A stretch of DNA of 6,274 nt, from assembly GCA_020052545.1 (NCBI GenBank), contig JAGVOV010000099.1:1-6274 (forward strand), written 5' to 3'. Positions 1 to 6,268 of this stretch are shown here, piece by piece. This stretch comes from an archaeon (GTDB lineage: Archaea; Nanobdellota; Nanobdellia; Woesearchaeales; JAGVOV01). A program made the position numbers and the translations under genes. A model generated the notes under the pieces. The model did not search any database. It was not told the DNA's origin and saw only the letters and a program-made list of their open reading frames with translations. Position 1 is the stretch's first letter, and every line of letters starts with the position of its first letter.

Positions 1-2082
1 ATTGTTGTTGATGATGGTTCCACTGACGGCACAAAAAAGATTGTTTCTGAAGGTATATCAAAGTTGGACATGCATTATCATCATCAAGGAAATTCCGGAG
101 TTGCGGCAGCAAGGAACAAAGGGATTGAGCTTTCAAAATCGCCGCTTGTTTGTTTTCTAGCTGATGATTACATTGTCCCAAGAGATTTCTGCTCAAGTAT
201 CATTAAAGATTTCAGAAACAGAGGGATAAAAATCCTCAAGTCAAGGATAACTGCGGATAATCCAAATTACACGCAGAGAGTTAGCCAGCTTGTCTATGAT
301 TTCTCGATACTCAAGCCACTCCTTTGGTTAGACGATGATAATAAAAAACTTTACAGATTGGCCTATCCAAAAGGCATCTCAAAGTTCAAGTCATGGACAC
401 CGGCATCAGGAGCAGCCACGTTCCGCAGAGAAATATTATTGAGGCATGGGGCATTTGACGAGTCGTTGAGGGTAGGGGAAGACACAGACCTTGGCTACAG
501 GCTTTTTAAGGAGGGCATTGCTATCCATATAGATCCGAGAGTCAAAGTAATTCACAAGCACCGGAAAAGATTCTTCGCCTTGGTTAAACAATATTATAAT
601 TATGGCAAAGCATTGTACCATCTGAAGAAAAAACATTACGATTACCCCATGGAATTCATCCCGATCCTGACGCAGCTTGTTGAGACTGGTAGGGCCTCGG
701 CCAATATTGCAAGATCTGCTGGCAGCAGAGCAAGATATAATCTCTATCTGTCAATTGTCTTCTTAATGAAATTCACCAGCTTTGTTGGCATCGAGGTGGA
801 GCACTTGAGGAATTATAAAAGAAACAATGGCTTCAAGGCTCTGATTAAATATCTTAGGGCAAACACGTTGAGGGCAGATGACAGGAGCTTAAGATATAAA
901 TTTTATGCGTGGCTTTACAATAACTTCCTCAGGAAGAAGCTCAATATAGTTGGCATAACAGGAACCAACGGGAAAGGCACGACAGCTTTCCTGCTGAAAT
1001 CAATGCTTGAGGCGAAAGGCCACAAAGTTGCGCTGATGGGGAGCATCTGGCTCGATGACGGCAAGACTGCAAGGCAGTCTTACTTAACAACATTGAATTA
1101 TGTCAGCACAATAAGATTTCTCATCCGCTCTTATCTCCATGGCTGCAGCCATGTTGTCATAGAAATCAGCTCGCATGCCATAAAACAGAATAGGCTCGGC
1201 AACCTCGAATTTAAGGCCAAGGCATTCACAAACCTGAGCAATGACCATCTTGAATACCACAAAACCATGGAGGATTATATTGCGGCAAAGGTAAGCTTTT
1301 TCAGGGGCTCGAGCTGCTCTTTCATTGTGCTTAATAGTGATGACAAAGTTTCGAAGCTCATAAGGAAGGCCACAGAATCTAAGATGATAATTACCTATGG
1401 GATATCAGAAGCAGAGGTCACGGCTTCGGATATTAGGTTTAGCAAGGACGGCATATCCTTTATTCTCTGCCTCGATGGCAAAAAAATACCGCTGAAATCA
1501 ATGTTGATGGGAAACTTCAATGTCTATAATATCCTTGCCGCAGCATCAATGGCCAAATCACTCGGTGCATCATATTATTGCATTGAAAGAGCAGTGGTAA
1601 ATTTCACCCAGCTGCCAGGAAGGATGGAAAGGGTTGGCAGCAATGTATTCATAGACTTTGCGCACAATCCAGATGCATTGGAAAAATCGCTGGAAGCGCT
1701 AAGGCAGTCAGGTTATAAGAAAATAATAAACATCCTCGGCTATGACGGCAAGAAAGACGAAGATTTAAGGAGGACAATGGGCGAGACGGCATCGAGAAAT
1801 GCAGATTTCACAATAATAACAAATGATAATCCAAGGGGGGAAGATCCGATGAAGATAGCATTGGGCCTTGCGGAAGGCATGAAGAAAGATTACAGGATTG
1901 AGCTTGACAGGAAAAAAGCCATAACCCTTGGATTGAAAATGGCAAAAGGAGAAGATTCTGCCCTTCTGATATCAGGAAAAGGCCATGAAACCAAGCAGAT
2001 TTTTAAGGAGAAAGAAGTTCCATTCAACGATAAGGAGGTTGTAGAGGAAATTTTGAAAAATGGCGGCAAGAAACATAATTAA
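1..2082 (+). CDS. GT2 glycosyltransferase fused to MurE-like amide ligase (5' end outside window)
   Basis: The frame is open from base 1. The first residues, IVVDDGSTDGT, are the nucleotide-sugar-binding motif of a GT2 fold, so the ATG at 64 is internal and the true start lies upstream. Numbering from base 1, the GT2 domain spans about residues 1-215, with A54-D55-D56 at the DxD position and G159-E160-D161 in the acceptor/base region. A linker (about 215-310) holds one weak hydrophobic stretch (about 243-262). A Mur ligase follows (about 313-693): P-loop GTNGKGTT (321-328), E388-I-SSH, TNLSNDHLEYH (410-420), K430 at the carbamylated-lysine position, GRMERV (540-545), DFAHNPDAL (552-560), DNPR (609-612) and SGKGHE (658-663). 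These are MurE-type central and C-terminal domains. The usual MurE N-terminal UDP-sugar-binding domain is absent, with the GT2 part in its place. MurE joins an amino acid to a growing peptide using ATP; the substrate here is unknown. The fusion is continuous, with no frameshift seen. Confidence 0.9.
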   Translation: MVVDDGSTDGTKKIVSEGISKLDMHYHHQGNSGVAAARNKGIELSKSPLVCFLADDYIVPRDFCSSIIKDFRNRGIKILKSRITADNPNYTQRVSQLVYDFSILKPLLWLDDDNKKLYRLAYPKGISKFKSWTPASGAATFRREILLRHGAFDESLRVGEDTDLGYRLFKEGIAIHIDPRVKVIHKHRKRFFALVKQYYNYGKALYHLKKKHYDYPMEFIPILTQLVETGRASANIARSAGSRARYNLYLSIVFLMKFTSFVGIEVEHLRNYKRNNGFKALIKYLRANTLRADDRSLRYKFYAWLYNNFLRKKLNIVGITGTNGKGTTAFLLKSMLEAKGHKVALMGSIWLDDGKTARQSYLTTLNYVSTIRFLIRSYLHGCSHVVIEISSHAIKQNRLGNLEFKAKAFTNLSNDHLEYHKTMEDYIAAKVSFFRGSSCSFIVLNSDDKVSKLIRKATESKMIITYGISEAEVTASDIRFSKDGISFILCLDGKKIPLKSMLMGNFNVYNILAAASMAKSLGASYYCIERAVVNFTQLPGRMERVGSNVFIDFAHNPDALEKSLEALRQSGYKKIINILGYDGKKDEDLRRTMGETASRNADFTIITNDNPRGEDPMKIALGLAEGMKKDYRIELDRKKAITLGLKMAKGEDSALLISGKGHETKQIFKEKEVPFNDKEVVEEILKNGGKKHN
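2034..2047 (+). promoter_or_regulatory. possible ribosome binding site for the ATP-grasp gene
   Basis: GGAGGTT (2034-2040) and GAGG (2044-2047) lie inside the end of the Mur ligase coding region, ahead of the ATG at 2060. The first matches the archaeal/bacterial anti-SD well but is 19 bases from the ATG. The second is shorter but better placed (12 bases). Both also encode Lys/Glu/Val codons, so they may be coincidental. An in-frame TGA at 2054-2056 rules out any earlier start for the downstream gene, so translation is probably coupled to the upstream gene. Confidence 0.35.
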
Positions 2083-3049
2083 CAAGCTGGTATGCAAGGC
2101 GGATTACTTTGCCATTTTCTTGTCTGCAAGATCTGCAGGCCTTGTCAAGGCTGTTGCCGATTCAGTTGACGCAGCCGCATTCAGGATGCTTAACCGCTCA
2201 AGAATGTGGCTTATTTACCTAATCAACAGGAAGATAATACTCATCAAATCAGGCACAGACTATGAAGTCTATATCTTCAGGAGGACATCAGAACTGATTA
2301 ACCATAAAGGGATTGGCTGCATCTACTGCTATAAAGATGATGATTATTTTAAGTTCAGAAAGAAGGCCTCGGTAATCTTCGAATGGGGCAACCTGAGTAA
2401 GAAGCACGCGCCAGAAAGAGCAAAGGTCTTCTGTAACATAGACATGCCAAAGAACGGGCAGTATGCGCTTCTCAAGAAGCTTGGCATAAGAAATTTTCCA
2501 GACTATAAATATACTAAAAGCCTGCAGGAGATAGGAAAACTGAGGTTTCCGATACTCGCAAAGCCAATCAATGGGACAAGATGTGAGAAAATAAGGCTTT
2601 TGATGAATAAGAAAGAACTTAAGATATTTGCAAAAAGTATAAGCCTGAAAGATTACCTTTTTTCAGAATATGTCAAGTATGGCGATTATGAGTATAAATG
2701 GCGCCTTGCTTTTGTAGATGACTTGCTGCTCTGGAGCTATCTGCGTATGAGGCCGCAGAAAGGCTATCAGGAGCCGAAGTATTCAGATATTAAGAAAGAA
2801 GACATCGAATCGGCTTATCCGCCGAAAGAGATGCTTGAGACTGCACGGAAAATCTCAGCTTACATAAGAAAGATATATCCGGCAAGCTTCGTCGGCTTTG
2901 ATATACTGTGTGATGAGGATTTTAGCGATTTTAAGATTCTTGAGTTCAACACAAGCTACACAGCTTGTTATGTGCCAGAATGGTTTGACAACGAGCAGAG
3001 GACAACAGAGAAATTTGCCAATTTCCTCATTGAAAAATTCAGGGATTAA
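2060..3049 (+). CDS. ATP-grasp family ligase (RimK/Ddl/CphA-like fold)
   Basis: This is a 329-residue protein with the core landmarks of an ATP-grasp carboxylate-amine ligase. K168-P169 followed by NGTRCEKI (171-178) forms the lysine and glycine-rich nucleotide loop. E203 begins the EYVKYGDYEYKWRL stretch, with R215 in the usual phosphate-contact strand. D281 in GFDIL, with E295 and N297 in ILEFN, matches the metal-binding D/E/N set. Such enzymes join a carboxylate to an amine through an acyl-phosphate. The first ~120 residues are a less conserved N-terminal part that I do not recognise. The start at 2060 is fixed by a stop at 2054-2056; the next in-frame ATG (M43) would shorten the protein without need. 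It overlaps the Mur ligase gene by 23 bases, implying one transcript and coupled translation. Inference: it works with the Mur ligase on a peptide or amino-acid modification. The exact substrate, or membership of a non-peptide ATP-grasp subfamily, is open. Confidence 0.82.
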   Translation: MAARNIINKLVCKADYFAIFLSARSAGLVKAVADSVDAAAFRMLNRSRMWLIYLINRKIILIKSGTDYEVYIFRRTSELINHKGIGCIYCYKDDDYFKFRKKASVIFEWGNLSKKHAPERAKVFCNIDMPKNGQYALLKKLGIRNFPDYKYTKSLQEIGKLRFPILAKPINGTRCEKIRLLMNKKELKIFAKSISLKDYLFSEYVKYGDYEYKWRLAFVDDLLLWSYLRMRPQKGYQEPKYSDIKKEDIESAYPPKEMLETARKISAYIRKIYPASFVGFDILCDEDFSDFKILEFNTSYTACYVPEWFDNEQRTTEKFANFLIEKFRD

Positions 3050-4127
3050 GGCCAGCTATCTGCTTTTTTATCTTTGCTACGAATTCTTTTGTGTCAAATT
3101 CTTTTGCTCTTTCCTGACATGCTTTCCTGTATGCTGCGGGATTCTTTCCGATGATCTTCATTGCCTTGACAATCTCATATACTCTTGGCTCGACAAGGAA
3201 GCCGGTCTTGCCGTCCAGCACAGTCTCTTTGTAGCCGCCCTCATCTACTGCGACAACCGGCTTCCCGGCCGCCATGGCCTCTACTGGAGTCATGCCAAAA
3301 TCCTCGTGCAGTGAAGTTGTTATGAATGCCTTGCATTCAGCATAATATTTAACAAGCTCTTTTCTAGAGACATCAGCGACCAAAGTGACATTGTCAGGCT
3401 TGATGCTGTCTATGTATCTTGTGTATTTCGAAAAATGCTTGCTTTTCTCGTAGCAGCCGACAACAACAAGTCTCTCATTAGGCAGCCTTTCAAAGGCCTT
3501 CATCTGCAGCTCAACTCTCTTATGGTTGATGAGCCTGTTGACTGAAAGCCAATAGCCCCTGCTTTTCCTATAATATAGCTCCCCAGTGTTTATGGGGGGG
3601 TTGATTATTGTGCTGTCCTTCCTCAAATAGGTTTTAACCCTGCCTTGCACGTTTCTTGAATTCACTATTATCTTATCGACGCTCTTCACATATCTCCTTG
3701 ACAGAAACCTGTTGTACCTCACCCAAATGTCAAAAAGCAGCCTGTTTCTGCTGCCGACAACGTTGTTCCTGGTGTATTCATATAAATCCCATATCTCCCT
3801 TATCGGGCTGTGGCAATACCATATGTTCGGCCTGTTATTGACTGCGGCAGAGACAGCCCAGTCGCCATCAATTATAAATAAGTCATATTTTCCTCTTAGG
3901 TCCAGCTTCCTGAAGAGCCTGAGCGCCATCTGCTGCCTGAGCGGAGCATTTATGGGGACTTTCCCTATGCTCTTTATCTTGATGCCTGAGAATCCCATGC
4001 TCCTTATCTTATCATGGTCTATATTTGTTGTGTAGACATCCGCTTTCAGCTCTTTGGCAAGCGTCAGGCCAACCATTTCGGCCCCGCCTATGTTGTCAAG
4101 ATAATTGTGCAGAACTGCTATCCTCAT
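3039..4127 (-). CDS. GT4-family (GT-B fold) glycosyltransferase
   Basis: This is a 362-residue protein of normal GT4 length. The N-terminal Rossmann domain starts MRIAVLHNYLDNIGGAE; the GGAE at 14-17 is the typical acceptor-side glycine loop. WYCHSP follows in the middle of that domain. The C-terminal nucleotide-sugar domain has SVNRLINHKR, with R198 and K203 at the phosphate-contact positions, and the diagnostic E-x7-E motif (E275 to E283 in EDFGMTPVE) followed by AMAAGKPVVA and DGKTGFLV. GT4 enzymes transfer a sugar from a nucleotide donor with retention, usually at the cytoplasmic membrane face. There is no signal peptide or membrane helix. The ATG at 4127 is preferred because a TATA box lies about 27 bases upstream with no Shine-Dalgarno site between, as expected for a leaderless archaeal mRNA. 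Its 3' end overlaps the ATP-grasp gene by 11 bases tail-to-tail. Donor and acceptor sugars cannot be inferred. Confidence 0.93.
   Translation of the reverse strand: MRIAVLHNYLDNIGGAEMVGLTLAKELKADVYTTNIDHDKIRSMGFSGIKIKSIGKVPINAPLRQQMALRLFRKLDLRGKYDLFIIDGDWAVSAAVNNRPNIWYCHSPIREIWDLYEYTRNNVVGSRNRLLFDIWVRYNRFLSRRYVKSVDKIIVNSRNVQGRVKTYLRKDSTIINPPINTGELYYRKSRGYWLSVNRLINHKRVELQMKAFERLPNERLVVVGCYEKSKHFSKYTRYIDSIKPDNVTLVADVSRKELVKYYAECKAFITTSLHEDFGMTPVEAMAAGKPVVAVDEGGYKETVLDGKTGFLVEPRVYEIVKAMKIIGKNPAAYRKACQERAKEFDTKEFVAKIKKQIAGLNP
3064..3069 (+). terminator. possible oligo-T terminator after the ATP-grasp gene
   Basis: A run of six T starts 14 bases after the ATP-grasp stop codon (3047-3049). Archaeal RNA polymerase can terminate at T-runs without a hairpin. 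The run lies inside the 3' coding end of the opposing glycosyltransferase gene and is short, so it is only a candidate. No stem-loop was seen. Confidence 0.2.
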
Positions 4128-4150
4128 ACTGGCCTGAAATAGGAAATCAC

Positions 4151-4158
4151 TTTATATT
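4151..4158 (-). promoter_or_regulatory. TATA box of the GT4 gene (leaderless promoter)
   Basis: On the minus strand this reads AATATAAA, preceded by an A-rich stretch (CAAAAG) that could serve as the TFB recognition element. Its centre is about 27 bases before the A of the ATG at 4127, the expected TATA-to-start-site distance in archaea. No Shine-Dalgarno site lies between. Transcription would begin at or within a few bases of the start codon. Confidence 0.6.
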
Positions 4159-4173
4159 CTTTTGCATCAGATT

Positions 4174-4181
4174 TTTATATA
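4174..4181 (+). promoter_or_regulatory. TATA box of the FemAB-like gene (leaderless promoter)
   Basis: TTTATATA here is a near-ideal archaeal TATA box. Its centre is about 25 bases before the ATG at 4202, with no Shine-Dalgarno site between, again pointing to a leaderless or nearly leaderless mRNA. It also argues that the open frame upstream of 4202 (to 4025) is not translated. Only 15 bases separate it from the opposing TATA box at 4151-4158. Confidence 0.65.
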
Positions 4182-4201
4182 GCCTATGCGTTTTTGGGCT
4201 T

Positions 4202-5173
4202 ATGGACAAATATCGCTCATGGATTCCTGAAAAAGGCTTGCTTGAACTAGATTATAGGAAAATCTACGATGCATCTTCCAACAGAAGCGTTCTGAACTCC
4301 TTCGAATATATCAGCGGCTTCCTGAAGGAAAACCTGAAGAAATGCTTTTTCTTCTATGATGGCAAAGAACCAGTGGCCTTGCTTGCCTATGAAAGGAAAA
4401 GCCTCGGTTCTGGCTTCTCAATTCTCTGGATCGGGTCTGAATTCGGCACAATGCCCCTCATAGCCAGGAGCCATGAGGATGATGGGGCGCTGATTGAGCT
4501 TATTGCCAAGAAGATAGCGAGCCTCTCAAATTTTATGGACGCAAAAATCAAGTTTTACGCGCCAAACAACAAAGCTCTTTTCTCTGCCATGCAGAAGCGC
4601 GGCTTCAAGATTGTCGAGAGCTTTGAGTGCAGGATAAATGTTATTGAAGAGGCCAAGATGTTCAGTAGAATAAATAGGAAATGCAGAAATATGGTAAGAA
4701 AAGGGGCGAAGAATAACCTGTCAATAAACTGGGATGAGGGTCTTGAAGATTTCCTCAAGCTTTATTCTGTGGAGGACCATTATTCGGCGCCTTACATCAA
4801 AGAAGAGAGCCGTTTTTTTAAGAAACACATGGCTTTTGTTGGCTGCTACAGAGGGAGCGAGCACCTTTCGAGCGCCATATTGTTCATCCTTGGCGATGAG
4901 ATAAAACTTCGCTATCTTGTGTCATCTAAGATAGGGAATAAGCTAGCTGCAAACAATTTCCTGGTGTGGGAAATTCTCAGAAGATACAAAGGGATGCGCC
5001 TTGACCTTGGCGGCCTCGGCCATGAGGTCTATGGCCAGCAGCGCAGCTATGGCGCCTTCAAGCTGAGCTTCTCGCCTGAAGTGCTCCCTCGGCCCTATCT
5101 TGTCAAGATAAATCCATCATTGAAGATATTTAGCAAACTCAATTCTATCAAGAGGATCTTCTCGCGCCTATGA
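4202..5173 (+). CDS. FemAB/FemX-like double-GNAT transferase
   Basis: From the ATG at 4202 this is a 323-residue protein, close to bacterial FemX-type enzymes (roughly 335-420 residues). The first half is a weakly conserved GNAT-like domain ending in APNNKALFSAMQKRGFKIVE. The second half starts with RKCRNMVRKGAKNNLSI (R159 onward), matching the basic R..R..IRKA helix of FemAB-type proteins. It continues with AANNFLVWEILRRYKG, then D268-L-G-G and YGAFKLSFSPEV, the signature end of the FemAB/Acetyltransf_6 group. FemA/FemX enzymes transfer amino acids from aminoacyl-tRNA to the peptidoglycan stem peptide; other group members acylate sugars or lipids. The coiled-coil arm of staphylococcal FemA is not evident. 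An in-frame ATG at 4025 exists, but that extension lies antisense to the GT4 gene and across the TATA box, so 4202 is chosen. It is divergent from the GT4 gene and overlaps the next gene tail-to-tail by 26 bases. The transferred group is unknown. Confidence 0.8.
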   Translation: MDKYRSWIPEKGLLELDYRKIYDASSNRSVLNSFEYISGFLKENLKKCFFFYDGKEPVALLAYERKSLGSGFSILWIGSEFGTMPLIARSHEDDGALIELIAKKIASLSNFMDAKIKFYAPNNKALFSAMQKRGFKIVESFECRINVIEEAKMFSRINRKCRNMVRKGAKNNLSINWDEGLEDFLKLYSVEDHYSAPYIKEESRFFKKHMAFVGCYRGSEHLSSAILFILGDEIKLRYLVSSKIGNKLAANNFLVWEILRRYKGMRLDLGGLGHEVYGQQRSYGAFKLSFSPEVLPRPYLVKINPSLKIFSKLNSIKRIFSRL

Positions 5174-6254
5174 TGCTCAGGAAGAAGCTGGAGAATATCG
5201 TCTGTATCCCTATGACTATGAGCGTGAAGGCGAAGATCGAATTCCTTATCTCGAACAATGCTCCAAAACCTGTGCTGAGCCATCTGACCATTATGACGGC
5301 AGCTATGATGACGCCTATGGCGAGCGCTGCCAGGCCTATGAAGATGCCTTTCTCCAGGTTTATAATCTTGTGTATCCTATCAAGGAGCCTGTCTTTCTCG
5401 CCAAGGTGGATGATGCCGTAAGTCTTTGTGTAGAACCAAAGCAATATTATTTGATAGCCAAGTATCGTGAGCAAGCTTCCTAATATCATAGGATGGAAAT
5501 CAATCTTGAAATTCCCAAAATAGATCGGGCCATTGAGCAATAAAGCCATTATGGTGAAGCCGATAAGCAGCAGCAATATGCCAGGGACCAGGAAGAGATA
5601 ATCCGGGCTGTAGAGCAGCATAAGCCTAAGATGTTTCCAGCCGTCCTTGAAAGTGTTGAGCTTTGATATGCCTTGCCTTGGATAATAGCTTATTGGAATT
5701 TCCTTTATCTTCATTTTATGCTTTGCAGCTTTTATCAGCATCTCAGAAGCAATCTCCATACCGTTCCCGTCAAGCTTCAATTTTTCCAGCGACCTCTTCT
5801 TTATCATCCTGAAACCTGAATGCGCATCTTTGACTTTCACTTTGAAAAAAGTCCTCATGATAAAACTTAGCACTGGATTTCCCACATATTTGTGCAGCAG
5901 ATCCATGGAACCTTTCTTCATGTTGCCGAACCTATTCCCGATGACAATGTCACGATTCCTGTATTTGATCAGTTTTTTTGCTTCATTTAAGTCATAAGTG
6001 CCATCAGCATCACACATTATGATATAATCACCTTTAGCTGCATCAAAGCCTCTCAGCAAGGCTGCGCCATATCCATCTATTCTTTCTCTTATCACAATGG
6101 CCCCATACTTCCTCGCGATGGCTGCAGACTTATCATGAGAATTGTTGTCAACGACGATTATCTCTGCTCCTGGCAAGGCCTTTTTAGCCTTATCGATGCA
6201 GCCGCCTACAGTCTTTTCCTCATCCTTGCATGGCAGGACAACGCTGAACTTCAT
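5148..6254 (-). CDS. DPM1-like GT2 polyprenyl-phosphate glycosyltransferase with four C-terminal membrane helices
   Basis: This is a 368-residue protein with a complete N-terminal GT2 catalytic domain. It starts FSVVLPCKDEE and has VVDNNSHDKS (34-43), GYGAALLRGF (61-70), the metal-binding D82-A-D84 in CDADGTYD, GNRF (106-109), DAHSGFRM (143-150) and NGMEIASEM (164-172). This order is typical of dolichyl/polyprenyl-phosphate mannosyl- or glucosyltransferases, which load a sugar from a nucleotide donor onto a lipid phosphate. Four hydrophobic helices follow at about 219-240, 255-275, 303-323 and 340-362, so the enzyme is membrane-anchored with the catalytic domain cytoplasmic. It ends GARRSS. 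A weak AGGT lies seven bases before the ATG at 6254. Its tail overlaps the FemAB-like gene by 26 bases. Its likely role is making lipid-linked sugar for a surface glycan. Sugar identity is not readable. Confidence 0.92.
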   Translation of the reverse strand: MKFSVVLPCKDEEKTVGGCIDKAKKALPGAEIIVVDNNSHDKSAAIARKYGAIVIRERIDGYGAALLRGFDAAKGDYIIMCDADGTYDLNEAKKLIKYRNRDIVIGNRFGNMKKGSMDLLHKYVGNPVLSFIMRTFFKVKVKDAHSGFRMIKKRSLEKLKLDGNGMEIASEMLIKAAKHKMKIKEIPISYYPRQGISKLNTFKDGWKHLRLMLLYSPDYLFLVPGILLLLIGFTIMALLLNGPIYFGNFKIDFHPMILGSLLTILGYQIILLWFYTKTYGIIHLGEKDRLLDRIHKIINLEKGIFIGLAALAIGVIIAAVIMVRWLSTGFGALFEIRNSIFAFTLIVIGIQTIFSSFFLSIIGARRSS

Positions 6255-6260
6255 TTGATG

Positions 6261-6268
6261 AACCTTTT
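6261..6268 (-). promoter_or_regulatory. weak ribosome binding site of the DPM1-like gene
   Basis: The minus strand reads AAAAGGTT just upstream, with AGGT seven bases from the ATG at 6254. This is a partial match to the anti-SD with good spacing. Unlike the two divergent genes in the middle of the window, this gene may have a leader or be inside an operon; the window ends too soon to tell. Confidence 0.35.

Noticed and set aside
64..66. ATG at 64 as start of the GT2-Mur gene
   Set aside because: The conserved GT2 motif VDDGSTDGT lies in frame upstream (bases 7-33), so the gene starts before the window.
436..636. 66-codon - strand open frame
   Set aside because: Antisense to the GT2 domain, which has clear motifs; no independent support.
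2898..3314. 138-codon open frame on the + strand
   Set aside because: It runs out of frame through the ATP-grasp end and antisense to the GT4 C-terminus, both of which have strong motifs. Its own product has no recognisable domain.
3594..3600. Run of seven G (seven C on the coding strand of the GT4 gene) as a possible phase-variation tract
   Set aside because: Homopolymer tracts switch some surface glycosyltransferases in bacteria, but seven is short. The frame is intact and the run encodes the conserved N-P-P turn, so it is more likely just codon usage.
3656..4035. Two overlapping + strand open frames (3656-3841 and 3712-4035)
   Set aside because: Both are antisense shadows of the GT4 gene, with low-complexity, unrecognisable products and no promoter or ribosome site.
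4025..4201. In-frame 5' extension of the FemAB-like gene from an ATG at 4025
   Set aside because: It is antisense to the GT4 N-terminus, has a cysteine-rich, non-homologous composition, and runs through the TATA box. The ATG at 4202 fits the promoter spacing.
4555..4758. 67-codon - strand open frame
   Set aside because: Antisense to the core of the FemAB-like protein; it has a hydrophobic stretch by chance and no start signals.
5095..5421. Short open frames on both strands (5095-5283 - and 5170-5421 +)
   Set aside because: They lie out of frame or antisense within the membrane-helix part of the DPM1-like gene and have no family signature.
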